Source: Leifsonia sp. 1010
GTDB lineage: Bacteria; Actinomycetota; Actinomycetes; Actinomycetales; Microbacteriaceae
Direction of reading: 5' to 3'
Assembly: GCF_031455295.1 (NCBI RefSeq)
Contig: NZ_JAVDSL010000001.1
Coordinates: 620,001-684,000, forward strand
DNA length: 64,000 nt
Shown: piece by piece, positions 23,073 to 32,464 of the stretch
Numbering within the stretch: the stretch's first letter is position 1
Layout of the letters: the number at the start of each line of letters is the position of its first letter
The notes under the pieces: generated by a model
What the model was told of the DNA's origin: nothing
Database searches by the model: none
The model's input: the letters and a program-made list of their open reading frames with translations, nothing else
Program-made: the position numbers and the translations under genes

Positions 23073-24098
23073 CTATGCCGCCGATCGCGCGGCGGCCGGA
23101 CGACGGCGGAGAGACGCGTCGCCGACCTCGGGGCCGCGGTAGACCATGTCCATCGCGCCGATGCTCTCGCCGGGCGGCACGATCGCGTCGATCCGGTCGA
23201 GCACGTCGTCCGACAGTGCGACATCCACCCCGGCGAGCGTGTCCTCCAGCTGCTCCATCGTGCGCGGTCCCGCGATCGCCGAGGTGACGCCCGGGTGCGC
23301 GATGACGAAGGCCATGGCCAGGTGAGTGAGCTTCACGCCGATCTCGTCGGAGAGCTGGATGAGCTCCTCGACCGCCGCCAGCCGGCGCTCGTCACGGAAG
23401 TGACGCATCCCCGTCCGGGTCGACCGGAAGTTGTCGTTCTCGCCGCCGGCCCGGTAGCGACCGGTGAGCGTTCCACCCGCCAGCGGGCTGTAGACGAGGG
23501 TCCCCATGCCGTAACGCTGCGCGACCGGAAGGATCTCGCGCTCGATCTCGCGGTCGAGGATGGAGTAGTTCGGCTGCTCGGTGCGAAAGCGCTCGTAGCC
23601 GCGGCGCTCCGACATCCACTGCGCCTCGACGATCTCGGAGCCGCGCATGGAGGACGAGCCGATCGCCCGCACCTTGCCCTGACGCACCAGGTCGGTGAGG
23701 GCGGAGAGGGTCTCGTCGATGTCGGTGTCCGGGTCGGGCCGGTGCAGCTGGTAGAGGTCGATGTGGTCCGTCTTCAGATTGCGGAGCGAGCGCTCGACGG
23801 CCTGCATGATCCAGCGCCGGGATGCGCCGCGGTGATTGATGTCGTCGTCGACCGGTCCCCAGAACTTGGTGGCCAGCACGACGTCGTCGCGGCGGCCCGC
23901 GATCGCCTCGCCGACGACCTCCTCGGAGTCGCCGTAGCGGTCCGCGGTGTCGATGAAGTTGATGCCGGCGTCGAGCGCGCGGTGGATTATGCGGACGCCC
24001 TCCGCTCGATCGGGGTTTCCGAGAGCCCCGAGCATCATCGCGCCGAGCGCGTACGGGCTGACCTTGATGCCGGTGCGGCCGAGAGTTCGATACTGCAT
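23073..24098 (-). CDS. Aldo/keto reductase
   Basis: This 341-residue NADPH-dependent oxidoreductase starts at MQYRTLGRTG, the standard opening; a longer in-frame start would lie across the divergent promoter. Catalytic tetrad elements are visible in NFIDTADRYGDSEE (Asp, Tyr), VVLATKFWG (Lys) and YQLHRPDPD (His). IGSSSMRGSEI and AIAGPRTMEQLEDTL complete the barrel and cofactor site. The last residues are alanine/arginine-rich. It is divergent from a TetR regulator that probably controls it. Substrate unknown. Confidence 0.9.
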   Translation of the reverse strand: MQYRTLGRTGIKVSPYALGAMMLGALGNPDRAEGVRIIHRALDAGINFIDTADRYGDSEEVVGEAIAGRRDDVVLATKFWGPVDDDINHRGASRRWIMQAVERSLRNLKTDHIDLYQLHRPDPDTDIDETLSALTDLVRQGKVRAIGSSSMRGSEIVEAQWMSERRGYERFRTEQPNYSILDREIEREILPVAQRYGMGTLVYSPLAGGTLTGRYRAGGENDNFRSTRTGMRHFRDERRLAAVEELIQLSDEIGVKLTHLAMAFVIAHPGVTSAIAGPRTMEQLEDTLAGVDVALSDDVLDRIDAIVPPGESIGAMDMVYRGPEVGDASLRRRPAAARSAA

Positions 24099-24165
24099 TG
24101 CTTCTGCTCCAGATGTGATGAGGCCGTGGCACGGTCGTCTGCCGTGCTCTAGAATCCGAAGAAGC

Positions 24166-24210
24166 GGAACGTCACTCCGGATAACTCGAACTGTACCGGA
24201 ACAACGTTCC
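24166..24210. promoter_or_regulatory. Inverted repeats in the TetR/aldo-keto reductase divergent region
   Basis: GGAACGT (24166-24172) and ACGTTCC (24204-24210) form a perfect 7-bp inverted repeat. The second lies in a compact dyad GGAAC-AAC-GTTCC (24198-24210). These are the best operator candidates for the adjacent TetR protein. Confidence 0.4.
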
Positions 24211-24255
24211 ACTTACAACACCCGTCGTTTCTGCCTGCCCACCGGAGGAGTCGCC

Positions 24256-24879
24256 ATGGCCGCCAGCACCCGCCCCTCGGCGACCCCGGACGCCGTCGCA
24301 CCCGCGGCGAACCGGCCGAAGCGCTCGGACGCCCGCCAGAACGTCACCGCGCTGACCGAGGCCGCGAAGGCGGTCTTCGCCGAGTCCGGAGTGGAGGCAC
24401 CCGTGCGCGCCATCGCCGACCGCGCGGGCGTCGGCGTCGGGACGCTCTACCGGCACTTCCCTCTGCGGTCCGACCTCATCTCCGCGGTCTTCCGCGCCGA
24501 GATCGACGCCTGCGCCGACGCAGCGACCGAGATCGAGGCGACCTACCCGCCGGGCGAGGCGCTGGATCGCTGGATCATGCGTTACACGCAGTTCGTCGGC
24601 ACGAAGCGCGGCCTCGCCGCGGCGCTCCACTCCGGCGACCCTGCCTACGAACCCCTGGCCGACTACTTCTCCGCGCACCTCGCCCCGACGCTCGAACGCC
24701 TGCTCACCGCGGCGCGAGCGGCCGGCGACATCGAGCAGGAGGTGGATGCGACCGAGCTGCTCGGCGCCGTCGCCAACCTCTGCCACGGCGCCGGTCCGCA
24801 TGGCGGGGTGTCGCCGCGGGCCGACCGCATGGTGCGCATCCTGCTGGCCGGGCTGCGAGCGCCCGCCGACGAGGTCTGA
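24256..24879 (+). CDS. TetR-family regulator
   Basis: This 207-residue protein starts at ATG 24256 behind GGAGGAG. Its N-terminal helix-turn-helix reads VRAIADRAGVGVGTLYRHFPLRSDLI, within the usual 45-residue TetR domain, preceded by a basic, proline-rich tail of about 30 residues. The helical C-terminal ligand domain resembles the SbtR/YxaF type (LADYFSAHLAPTLERLL). It is probably a repressor of the divergent aldo-keto reductase and of itself. Ligand unknown. Confidence 0.9.
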   Translation: MAASTRPSATPDAVAPAANRPKRSDARQNVTALTEAAKAVFAESGVEAPVRAIADRAGVGVGTLYRHFPLRSDLISAVFRAEIDACADAATEIEATYPPGEALDRWIMRYTQFVGTKRGLAAALHSGDPAYEPLADYFSAHLAPTLERLLTAARAAGDIEQEVDATELLGAVANLCHGAGPHGGVSPRADRMVRILLAGLRAPADEV

Positions 24880-24916
24880 GCGGTCCGACGCGGCCGCCGA
24901 GCCGTGCGCCGACCCG

Positions 24917-25297
24917 TCAGGCCGGTTCGGCGAGGAGTTCCGGATAGCCGGCCGTGGTGAGCCACTCCCGCATCGTTTCGCGGCTCTGCGAGAGGCAGCG
25001 CAACCGCTCCTCGACGCGGGCGAGCTCCTCCGCGACCTCCCCGGCGACCGTCCGGGTGCACTGGGCGGCGGACACGGTCCCGCGCACGCCCTCCATGTCG
25101 AGCACCATGCGGATGAGCCGGGTCGTCATCCCCGAGGCCAGCAGGCCGCGGATCCGCAGGACGGTGTCGACGTCCTCTTCGGCGTAGTCCCGATACCCGT
25201 TCGGCGACCGCGTCGACTCGAGGAGCCCCTGCTCCTCGTAGTAGCGCAGGAGACGGGTGACGACACCCGTGCGCCGGGAGAGCTCACCGATTCTCAT
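24917..25297 (-). CDS. MerR-family regulator
   Basis: This 126-residue protein starts MRIGELSRRTGV, the usual first helix; an in-frame ATG five codons earlier is possible. It has LLRYYEEQGLL, the wing (SPNGYRDYAEED), and a long C-terminal dimerisation coiled coil (VAEELARVEERLRCLSQS). One cysteine sits in AAQCTRT and one in LRCLS, but no clear metal-binding cluster is seen, so it is more likely a drug- or redox-type MerR than a metal sensor. It is divergent from an MFS gene whose promoter holds a MerR-type dyad. Confidence 0.88.
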   Translation of the reverse strand: MRIGELSRRTGVVTRLLRYYEEQGLLESTRSPNGYRDYAEEDVDTVLRIRGLLASGMTTRLIRMVLDMEGVRGTVSAAQCTRTVAGEVAEELARVEERLRCLSQSRETMREWLTTAGYPELLAEPA

Positions 25298-25316
25298 GCC
25301 GTTCCTCCCCATCCTC

Positions 25317-25346
25317 TTGACCTTCTCATCGATGTCAATGTTTACG
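25317..25346 (+). promoter_or_regulatory. MerR-type promoter with operator in the spacer, apparently leaderless
   Basis: TTGACC (25317-25322) and a TTTACG/TACGGT element (25341-25348) are separated by 18-20 bp. The spacer holds a 22-bp dyad with TTGAC and GTCAA ends (25317-25338). The MFS ATG is at 25355, 7-9 bp after the -10 element, and no ribosome site is visible, so the transcript probably begins at or next to the start codon. Confidence 0.55.
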
Positions 25347-25354
25347 GTACGAGC

Positions 25355-26566
25355 ATGACAGCATCCCCGGCAAGCATCGCCTCGTCTCCGACCGCCCGCA
25401 CGCGGACGCCCCTCCTGCTCGGCCTCGGCCTCGCCCTGTTCGCCTCCGTCAGCACCGAACTCCTCCCTCCCGCACTCATCCTCGGGATGTCGTCGACCCT
25501 CGGCGTCGACGCATCAGCCGTGGGCGCGCTGGTGGCGGTGTGGGCCGTGACGATCGTCGTCGGCACGGTGCCCGCCATGCAGGTCACCCGGCACGTGCCG
25601 CGCAAACCGCTGCTGGTCGTCTCGCTCACCGTGCTCGCGGTGGCGACCGTCGCCGTCGCCGTCGTCCCCGTTTTCGCCGTCGTGGTCGTGGCACGTCTCG
25701 TCTCGGCGCTCGCGGCCGCCGTGTCATGGTCTGTCGTCTTCGCGTACGTTCCGATGCTGACGCCGCCGGAACGGCTGGGCCGGGCCATGGCCGTCGTGCT
25801 CGGCGGGGGAACCCTCGCATCCGTCCTCGGAGTCCCGGCCGGCGCCGCACTGGCCGCGGCGGGTGCGTGGCAATGGGCCTTCCTGGGCGCGGCCGGCCTC
25901 GTAATCGTCTCCGCTCTCGTGCTCGCGGTCGGCCTTCCCCGACTGCCGGGAGCACCTGCGGGAGGGACGCGGACCCGCTCCCTCGATCGCTCGGCGATCC
26001 CGGTGGCCGCGCTCCTCTCGGCAGGCGCGCTCCTGTTGACGGGGTACATGACCCTGTACGCGTACATCGTGCCGGTGCTGGGCGCCGCCGGGATCCGTCC
26101 GGACGGTGTCGGTACCGTGCTGCTGATGGCCGGGATCGCGGGCGCCGTCGCCCTCCTCCTCGGTGGGGCGCTGAGCGACCGGTACCCGGCGACCGCACTG
26201 CTCGCCCTGGTCGCCGCCGTCCCGGCCGGCATCCTGCTCATCACCACCGCGCCGGCCTCCGGGCTCCCTCAGCCCCTGGCCGCGGCGGGCACCGCGCTCG
26301 TCGGGTTCGGGATCGGCGGGCTGCCCCCCGTCCTTCAGGCGCGGGTGGCGAGGACGGCGTCTGCGACGTTCCGGCCGCTGGCGACCGGCCTCTTCGTCGT
26401 GGTCCTGAACATCGGGATCGCCGTGGGCTCCACGGTGGGCGGGTCGCTCATCGCGAGCACAGGGCAGGGAAGCGTCGGGCCCAGTGCGCTTCTGCTGTCC
26501 GGAGCCGCCGTGGCGGCATTCGCCGCTCTGGTCGTGCGTCCGGTTCGCAGGCGATCTCTCCTCTAG
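25355..26566 (+). CDS. MFS transporter, DHA1-like
   Basis: This 403-residue membrane protein has about twelve hydrophobic helices. Family landmarks are FASVSTELLPPALILGMSSTLG, VTRHVPRKPLLVVSL (motif A loop), RLVSALAAAVSWSVVFAYVP, and GTLASVLGVPAGAALAAAGAWQWAF (motif C). It resembles arabinose/chloramphenicol-type exporters of the AraJ/CmlA group. Divergence from a MerR regulator with a shared dyad suggests inducible drug efflux. Substrate unknown. Confidence 0.87.
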   Translation: MTASPASIASSPTARTRTPLLLGLGLALFASVSTELLPPALILGMSSTLGVDASAVGALVAVWAVTIVVGTVPAMQVTRHVPRKPLLVVSLTVLAVATVAVAVVPVFAVVVVARLVSALAAAVSWSVVFAYVPMLTPPERLGRAMAVVLGGGTLASVLGVPAGAALAAAGAWQWAFLGAAGLVIVSALVLAVGLPRLPGAPAGGTRTRSLDRSAIPVAALLSAGALLLTGYMTLYAYIVPVLGAAGIRPDGVGTVLLMAGIAGAVALLLGGALSDRYPATALLALVAAVPAGILLITTAPASGLPQPLAAAGTALVGFGIGGLPPVLQARVARTASATFRPLATGLFVVVLNIGIAVGSTVGGSLIASTGQGSVGPSALLLSGAAVAAFAALVVRPVRRRSLL

Positions 26567-26870
26567 CGCCGCCGTCGCATCGGTGCGACCATATGAGCAT
26601 TCGCCCCGGACCCCGGCGATGCTGTCCCCGAATTCTTTCGGCGCTTCACCCGGGTCGGGCCTGGGTGATCGCCGTTCGGGTACGCCGCCATCCGGGTCCC
26701 GCCGTGCGGCAGGCGTATCAACAGTGGGATGCGACGCACCCGAGCTGTCGCAGACCAGGGAGTCGCGCGACTCCCGCGAGACGGGGGCCCGGTGACCCGA
26801 CGCCGGGCTCCCGTCGACGCGTGCGGCCATCGGTCGCTTCCCGGGGCCCGCTTCCGCGTACGGTGGTCGA
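26567..26870. other. Non-coding gap with a hairpin and an 18-bp palindrome
   Basis: No open frame here shows coding character. Just after the MFS stop is a 6-bp hairpin with a TCGG loop (26574-26589), a possible terminator without a T-run. Near the downstream end is a perfect 18-bp palindrome (26758-26775). No clear promoter for the lipid kinase gene could be picked out. Confidence 0.5.
26758..26775. repeat. Perfect 18-bp palindrome upstream of the lipid kinase gene
   Basis: GGGAGTCGC-GCGACTCCC reads the same on both strands. It lies 95 bp upstream of the GTG start of the kinase gene and could be an operator or a short cruciform/hairpin. No regulator is assigned. Confidence 0.5.
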
Positions 26871-27860
26871 GTGAGCTCTGACCTGATCCCGTCACTGCCG
26901 GCTCGGCGGGCGGCGGTCGTGTTCAACCCGAGCAAGGTCCAGGTGGCCGCCCTGCGCACCGCCGTCGCCACGGAGGAGTCGGCCGGCGGATGGGCGGAGT
27001 CGGCGTGGTTCGAGACCAGCGCGGCCGACGACGGGCGCGCCGCCGTCCTGGACGCGGCCGCATCGGAGCCGGAGCTGATCGTCGTCGCGGGCGGCGACGG
27101 AACGCTCCGGGCGGCCGCGGAGGCTCTCGCGGGCACGGGCATCCCGATGGGCCTCATCCCGTCGGGCACCGGCAACCTTTTCGCCCGCGAGCTGGGGCTG
27201 CCGCTGAACAACCTGCGCACGGCCGTCACCGTCGCCTTCACCGGCCGCGACCGCCCGGTCGATCTGGGCCTCGCGACGCTCGAACGACCGGACGGCGAGT
27301 CGGTGCAGCGGGCGTTCCTCGTCATGGCGGGCATCGGGCTCGATGCGCAGATGGCCGCGAAGACCAATCAGGCGCTGAAGAAGCGGATCGGTTGGCTGGC
27401 GTACTCCGACCCGATCGCCCGCAGCATCCTCGGCAACCGGCAGTTCGACCTCACCTTCCGCCTGGACGACGAGCCGGAGGTGTCGACCCGCGCGCACACC
27501 GTCATCGTCGGGAACTCCGGCAGCCTCACGGCCGGTCTGCTCCTGATCCCCGCCGCGACCATCGACGACGGGATGCTGGACGCCGTTATCCTGCGGCCCG
27601 GGCGCGGCGCGGGCTGGACGAACATCGGCTACCGCCTCACCTTCAACCGCCTGCTGCACCGGACCGGCTTCGGCCGGTTCGTCGGCGGCCTGACGCCCGA
27701 GCCGCGGGCGATCCGCTACGCGCAGGCGCGCAGGCTCCAGGTGCGGTTCGAGGAGCCGCAGGAGATCCAGCTCGACGGCGACCCCAACGGCGCGGTGATC
27801 GCGGCGACGCTGACCGTGACGCATCACGCGCTGACGCTGCGGGTGCGGGACCGGGCCTGA
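26871..27860 (+). CDS. Diacylglycerol kinase-family lipid kinase
   Basis: This 329-residue protein starts at a GTG. It has the lipid kinase core: AAVVFNPSKV, IVVAGGDGTLRAAAEALAG (ATP-binding GGDGT), MGLIPSGTGNLFARELGLP, and the second domain with MAGIGLDAQMA and IQLDGDPNGAV. It would phosphorylate diacylglycerol or a related lipid at the membrane, as in DgkB/YegS proteins; the true lipid is not known. It is monocistronic, with its end 36 bp from the convergent GntR gene. Confidence 0.93.
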   Translation: MSSDLIPSLPARRAAVVFNPSKVQVAALRTAVATEESAGGWAESAWFETSAADDGRAAVLDAAASEPELIVVAGGDGTLRAAAEALAGTGIPMGLIPSGTGNLFARELGLPLNNLRTAVTVAFTGRDRPVDLGLATLERPDGESVQRAFLVMAGIGLDAQMAAKTNQALKKRIGWLAYSDPIARSILGNRQFDLTFRLDDEPEVSTRAHTVIVGNSGSLTAGLLLIPAATIDDGMLDAVILRPGRGAGWTNIGYRLTFNRLLHRTGFGRFVGGLTPEPRAIRYAQARRLQVRFEEPQEIQLDGDPNGAVIAATLTVTHHALTLRVRDRA

Positions 27861-27896
27861 ACGCCCGGCTGTCCCGCATCGCCTCCGGGGCGGTGG

Positions 27897-28649
27897 TCAG
27901 CGCACGCCGACGTAGAAGCGCGACTCGTCGCTGCGGTGCAGCGCGTGGTAGTACTCGAACGGCACGCCGTCCTCGTCCCAGGCGACCGACACGATGTCGA
28001 GCGCCGGTGCGCCGGACGGCAGCTCCAGCAACGACGCCTCCTCCGCCGAGGGGATGATCGCCTTCAGCCACCGGTCGGCGCCGGCCGGGGCGACGCCGTA
28101 GGTGCGGCGCAGGTGGTCGTAGAGCGAACGGTTCTCGAGGTGAGCCTTGAGAAGCCCGGCGAAGCGGTCGCGGGGAAGCGTCGTCTGCACCAAGAGCCAC
28201 GGTGTCCCGTCGACCGTACGCAGGCGCCGCATCCGGATGACGGGGGTGTCCTCCGGTACGCGGAGGGCGGCGGCTTCGAACTCGTCGGCGAGCCCCTCAT
28301 CGAGCGAGAGGATGCGCGTGGCGACCGTTCGGCCGGTGCCGGCGAGGTCTTCCGAGGAGCCCGCGTTCGACCCGATGAAGGACAGATCGCGGCGCGGCGG
28401 CGCGACGAACGATCCCTTCGCTCGGATCTTGTAGATCTGACCGCGCCGCACCAGTTCAGCCAGCGCCTCCCGGACCACCGTGCGCGAAACGCCGTACCGG
28501 TCGATCAGGTCGGCCTCGGACGGAAGGGCCTGGTCAGGAGTAAGAGCGCCGGTCTCGATCGCGTCGCGCAGCACGGCCACGAGTTGCTGCCAGAGCGGCT
28601 CCTTGGCCTCCCGGTCCAGCCGCGCGTCGCGCAGTGCGTTGGCGGGCAT
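27897..28649 (-). CDS. GntR-family (HutC/UTRA type) regulator of the LsrF-like operon
   Basis: This 250-residue protein starts MPANALRDARL behind AGGGGA; a longer start is possible but has no ribosome site. Residues about 15-85 form the GntR winged helix (LPSEADLIDRYGVSRTVVREALAELVRRGQI). Residues about 100-245 form a UTRA sensor domain (VIRMRRLRTVDGTPWLLVQTTLP, ALDIVSVAWDEDGVPFEYYHALHRSD). It is divergent from the transporter-catabolic operon and repeats in the shared region are its probable operators. The effector is probably the imported compound or its phosphate. Confidence 0.9.
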   Translation of the reverse strand: MPANALRDARLDREAKEPLWQQLVAVLRDAIETGALTPDQALPSEADLIDRYGVSRTVVREALAELVRRGQIYKIRAKGSFVAPPRRDLSFIGSNAGSSEDLAGTGRTVATRILSLDEGLADEFEAAALRVPEDTPVIRMRRLRTVDGTPWLLVQTTLPRDRFAGLLKAHLENRSLYDHLRRTYGVAPAGADRWLKAIIPSAEEASLLELPSGAPALDIVSVAWDEDGVPFEYYHALHRSDESRFYVGVR

Positions 28650-28726
28650 CGCATTCCCCTTCGTTCGGCCGGCTCCACCGTCGGCTCGGGCCTCGCTTGA
28701 CACTCCGCCAGGCTACTGTCTAAGGT

Positions 28727-28768
28727 CTTGTCACTACAAGCTTGTCATGATGAGTTAGACGTGACAAG
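28727..28768. promoter_or_regulatory. GntR operator cluster with CTTGTCA repeats
   Basis: CTTGTCAC at 28727-28734 and GTGACAAG at 28761-28768 form a perfect 8-bp inverted repeat. A third copy, CTTGTCAT, lies at 28741-28748. They are centred between the GntR gene and the binding-protein gene. Confidence 0.6.
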
Positions 28769-28844
28769 TTGACCGGAAGCAATCACCTGGCAGTCCCCGA
28801 ACACGATCCGTTTCGCAGAGAAGCGAAACCCTGGAGGCAGAACA

Positions 28845-29924
28845 ATGTCGTTTCAATCCTGGCGCCGCATCGGCGTCGTCGCCGCCGTCGCGGCGACCCT
28901 CACCCTCACCGGCTGCTCGGCCGGCGCTGCCGGCGACGGCGGCGACGGAGCGGGCAAGACGTCCGGCATCTCGGTCGCGCTGAGCAACGGCTTCGTCAAC
29001 GGCTGGCGGCTCACCCTGATCGACAAGTTCGAGAAGGAGGCCGACAAGCTCAAGAAGGACGGCGTCGTCTCCAAGTACACGACCGTCAACGCCCCCGGCG
29101 AGAACAGCGCGACCGAGCAGGCCTCCCAGATCCGGAGCCTCGTGCTGCAGAAGCCGGACATGCTCATCGTGATCCCCGCGTCCTCCACAGCCCTGGTTCC
29201 CGCCGTCGAAGAGGCCTGCACCGCCGGCATCACGGTGCTGGTGCTGGACGCCGACATGAAGGCGCCGTGCGCGCACATCGTGCGCAACGACTACGCCAAG
29301 TGGGGTGAGGTCTCCCTCGTCCCCGCCCTCAAGGCGATCAACGGCAAGGGCGACATCATCATCAACCGCGGCGTGATCGGCTCGCAGCCGGAGGAGGAGT
29401 TCAACAAGCGCCAGCACGAGATCCTCAAGGAGTACCCGGACGTCAAGGTCGCCGCCGAGGTCAACGGCTACTGCGACGGATCGACCGCGCAGAAGGAGAT
29501 CGTGTCGGTGCTCGGCTCACTGCCTCCGATCTCGGCCGTCCCCGGCTGCATCGGCGGGATGGGCGTGGTGCAGGCGTTCGAGTCGGCCGGCCGGCCCGAC
29601 CCGGTCGTGGTGTTCGACACGGACGGCAAGTCGCTGAAGTTCTGGAAGGACAGCGGCATCAGCAACGGCTCCTTCGCCGCACTGACCGACCCCGGCCAGG
29701 GCGTCGCCGCCCTCTACGTCGGCCTCGAGCTCCTCGCCGGCAAGAAGGTCCCGTCGACCGTCGTGCTCCCACTGCTGGAGATCGGACAGGGCGACCTCGA
29801 CTACTGGGCGGGCAAGCTCTCCGCCGACGAGTACGCCGCGTACCCGTGGGACGAGGAGAGCGTGAACGCCGCCATCGCGGCCGTCGCCGACGGGAAGGAC
29901 GCCGAGGCTCCCGCGCTCAAGTAG
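28845..29924 (+). CDS. Ribose-type sugar-binding lipoprotein
   Basis: This 359-residue protein has a signal peptide with lipobox (TLTGCSAG) behind GGAGG. The mature domain is a Peripla_BP_4-type sugar-binding fold: ISVALSNGFVNGWR, TEQASQIRSLVLQKPDMLIVIPASSTAL, VLVLDADM, and DPVVVFDTDGKSLKFW. The closest well-known relatives are ribose/AI-2-type binding proteins. It heads an eight-gene operon ending at 39480. The ligand is unknown; the downstream enzymes suggest a polyol, deoxysugar or AI-2-like compound. Confidence 0.87.
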   Translation: MSFQSWRRIGVVAAVAATLTLTGCSAGAAGDGGDGAGKTSGISVALSNGFVNGWRLTLIDKFEKEADKLKKDGVVSKYTTVNAPGENSATEQASQIRSLVLQKPDMLIVIPASSTALVPAVEEACTAGITVLVLDADMKAPCAHIVRNDYAKWGEVSLVPALKAINGKGDIIINRGVIGSQPEEEFNKRQHEILKEYPDVKVAAEVNGYCDGSTAQKEIVSVLGSLPPISAVPGCIGGMGVVQAFESAGRPDPVVVFDTDGKSLKFWKDSGISNGSFAALTDPGQGVAALYVGLELLAGKKVPSTVVLPLLEIGQGDLDYWAGKLSADEYAAYPWDEESVNAAIAAVADGKDAEAPALK

Positions 29925-29957
29925 CGCGAAGCGACCGGCGAGTTCGAAGGAGCAACC

Positions 29958-31466
29958 ATGCCCACGACGATCACACAGACGCCCGCGGACGCGGCCGCCG
30001 GCCCGGCGACGGAGGCCGCCGCGCTCCGGCCGACGGCCGCCATCGCCGCCCGCGGCGTGAGCAAGCGCTACGGGAGCACCCGCGCGCTGACCGGGGTCGA
30101 CCTGCACGTCGAGCGCGGGGAGATCCTCGGACTCGTCGGTCACAACGGCGCAGGCAAGAGCACGCTGATGCGCATCCTCGCCGGGCGCGAGCAGCCCGAC
30201 GAGGGCGCGGTCACGGCCGGGGATGCGACCCCCGGACACCCCTGGGATGCCACGACGGCTGCTGCCGCCGGCGTCCGGATGGTCTACCAGGAGCTCGCGC
30301 TCTGCCCCGACCTCACCGTCGCCGAGAACGCGTACCTCTCCGATCGCCGCGGCGGGTCGCCGTTCGGGTGGAGGGGCCGCGCCGAGCGCAGGATCGGCGA
30401 GGTGCTGGACACCGTGTTCCCCGGGCACGGGATCGCGGTGGTCCGTCGCGTGGGAGAGCTCACCCTGGCACAACGCCAGATGGTGGAGATCTCCCGCGCC
30501 CTCTGCACCGAGCGGCTCGGTCTCCTGATCCTGGACGAACCGACCGAGTCGCTCGGTGTGGACGCCGCCGACCAGCTGTACACGCACCTCCACCGGCTCA
30601 CGGCGGACGGCGTGAGCGTGCTCCTGATCTCGCACCGCATGGCCGAGATCGTCGCCCACAGCGACCGGGTCGCCGTGATGCGCGACGGTGCGGTCGCCGG
30701 TGTGTTCACCGACGCCGACGAGGGCTCCCTGCTGCAGGCGATGGGCGGCGACGTCCACGCGCCTGCGTCCGTCGAGGCCGCGGCTGAGGCCCGTGCCACC
30801 GGCGACGTCGTCGCGGCGATCCGCGGCGACGGCATCCCCTTCACCGTCCGCGCCGGCGAGATCGTCGGGCTGGCCGGACTCGCCGGGCAGGGCCAGGAGC
30901 GCATGCTCGGCCGGTTGTGGTCGGCCGGCGCCCTCACCCGCGGAGTCGACGCTCCCCGGCGCCGCGCCTATGTGCCCGGCGACCGTCAGACCTCGGGCAT
31001 CCTCCCGCTCTGGAGCGTCGCCCAGAATCTCACCATCGCCGCACTCCGCGGCATCAGTACCGCCGGAGTGGTCGACGGCCGTGCCAAGCGCGCCCTCGCG
31101 GCCCGCTGGATCGAGGCGCTCAGCATCCGTGGCACGGCCGCGTCACCGATCACCGCGCTCAGCGGCGGCAACCAGCAGAAGGTCCTCGTCGCGCGTGCGT
31201 TCGCAACCGACGCAGCGCTGGTGCTCCTCGACGACCCGTTCCGCGGAGTGGATGTGGCGACGAAGAGCGAGCTCTACACGCTGATGAAGTCGGAGGCAGC
31301 GGCCGGTCGGGCCATCGTCTGGTACTCGACCGAGAACGCCGAGATGGCGCACTGCGACCGGGTGTACGTGCTCCGCGCCGGCCGGATCGTCTCGGAGCTC
31401 TCCGGCGACAGCAACACCGAGGAGCGGATCATCGCCGACTCGTTCGAGGAAGGGACCGTCCGATGA
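29958..31466 (+). CDS. Sugar ABC transporter ATPase, RbsA-like
   Basis: This 502-residue protein has two fused nucleotide-binding domains. The first has Walker [25 protein letters not shown] and Walker [11 protein letters not shown]. The second has the degenerate Walker A usual for RbsA-like proteins ([14 protein letters not shown]) but a full signature [13 protein letters not shown]. It energises the two overlapping permeases. The serine in DEPTES and the lack of a normal Q-loop order are within family variation. Confidence 0.93.
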   Translation: MPTTITQTPADAAAGPATEAAALRPTAAIAARGVSKRYGSTRALTGVDLHVERGEILGLVGHNGAGKSTLMRILAGREQPDEGAVTAGDATPGHPWDATTAAAAGVRMVYQELALCPDLTVAENAYLSDRRGGSPFGWRGRAERRIGEVLDTVFPGHGIAVVRRVGELTLAQRQMVEISRALCTERLGLLILDEPTESLGVDAADQLYTHLHRLTADGVSVLLISHRMAEIVAHSDRVAVMRDGAVAGVFTDADEGSLLQAMGGDVHAPASVEAAAEARATGDVVAAIRGDGIPFTVRAGEIVGLAGLAGQGQERMLGRLWSAGALTRGVDAPRRRAYVPGDRQTSGILPLWSVAQNLTIAALRGISTAGVVDGRAKRALAARWIEALSIRGTAASPITALSGGNQQKVLVARAFATDAALVLLDDPFRGVDVATKSELYTLMKSEAAAGRAIVWYSTENAEMAHCDRVYVLRAGRIVSELSGDSNTEERIIADSFEEGTVR

Positions 31467-32464
31467 CCGCCACCACCGCCTCCACCGGGCGGAAGCGCAC
31501 GGCGAGCGCCGGTCGCCCCGCCCCTGCGGTCCGGCTCCGAGCGGGCCTCGCCCACGGCTCGCCGGCCCTCCTCTCGCTCGTCGCCCTGGCGGTGATCGTG
31601 GCGATCGCCGCGGCCATCCAGCCGGGCATCCTCTCGGTCACCGGGCTCAGCCTGATGCTGATGTCGGCCGTACCGCTCGCCTTCGCCGCCCAGGCGCAGA
31701 TGATCATCATGTCGGTCGGCGACATCGACCTCGGCATCGGCAACCTGGTCGGACTGGTGACCGTGATCGCCGCGACCCTGCTGGCGACCGACCCCCTGCT
31801 GGGCGTCGGGATGCTGGCCGGCGTGCTCGTCGTCTACGCGCTTCTCGCGGTGATCGTGCAGAAGCGCGGCGTGCCCTCGATCATCGTCACCCTCGGGATG
31901 TCGTTCGTCTGGCTCGGGATCGGGCTGCAGCTGCTGCCTACGCCCGGCGGCGCGACCCCGGCGTGGCTGACCGCCATCGGCGCCTGGCGCAGCACCGTCG
32001 TGCCGCCGCCGCTGGTGTTCGTCGCCCTCGCGGCCATCGCCGGGTGGTGGATCATGCGACGCACCCGGGCAGGCGCTCGCATGCGAGCGTTGGGCTCCAG
32101 CGCGGCGACGCTCGACAAAGCCGGATGGTCGGCGACCCGCACCCGCATGACGGCCTACGTGCTCGCCGCCGTGCTCATCCTGGCCTCCGGCCTCCTCCTC
32201 GCGGCCCAGACCCGGTCGGGCGACATCAACTCCGCGAGCAACTTCACCCTCACCACCATCGCCGCGGTCATCCTCGGCGGCGGCACGTTCTCGGGCGGAC
32301 GCGCGCTGCCTCTCGGCACCGCGCTGGGCGCCGTCACCCTCGGACTGATCTCCGTCCTGCTCAGCCTGGTGGCGCTCCCGTCGAGCATGCAGGCGGGTGC
32401 ACAGGGCGTGATCGTCCTCGCGGTCCTCGCCGGCCGCATCGTCACCGAGAGGTTCAGCCGATGA
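31463..32464 (+). CDS. Sugar ABC transporter permease, RbsC-like (first)
   Basis: This 333-residue membrane protein overlaps the ATPase stop by 4 bp. It has a basic N-terminal tail, about ten hydrophobic helices, [18 protein letters not shown] (the family's GGIDLSVG-like loop) and [19 protein letters not shown] near the end. It forms a heterodimeric channel with the next gene product. The order ATPase-permease-permease resembles lsrACD. Confidence 0.92.
   Translation: MTATTASTGRKRTASAGRPAPAVRLRAGLAHGSPALLSLVALAVIVAIAAAIQPGILSVTGLSLMLMSAVPLAFAAQAQMIIMSVGDIDLGIGNLVGLVTVIAATLLATDPLLGVGMLAGVLVVYALLAVIVQKRGVPSIIVTLGMSFVWLGIGLQLLPTPGGATPAWLTAIGAWRSTVVPPPLVFVALAAIAGWWIMRRTRAGARMRALGSSAATLDKAGWSATRTRMTAYVLAAVLILASGLLLAAQTRSGDINSASNFTLTTIAAVILGGGTFSGGRALPLGTALGAVTLGLISVLLSLVALPSSMQAGAQGVIVLAVLAGRIVTERFSR

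Noticed and set aside
22891-23142. Small open frame between the MOSC and aldo-keto reductase genes
   Set aside because: It crosses the bidirectional terminator and the end of the reductase gene and has no ribosome site.
21251-23224. N-terminal extension of the MFS frame to about 1150 codons
   Set aside because: The extension runs through marR, the isochorismatase-like gene and the MOSC gene on the other strand; the transporter clearly starts at MALKPPPP.
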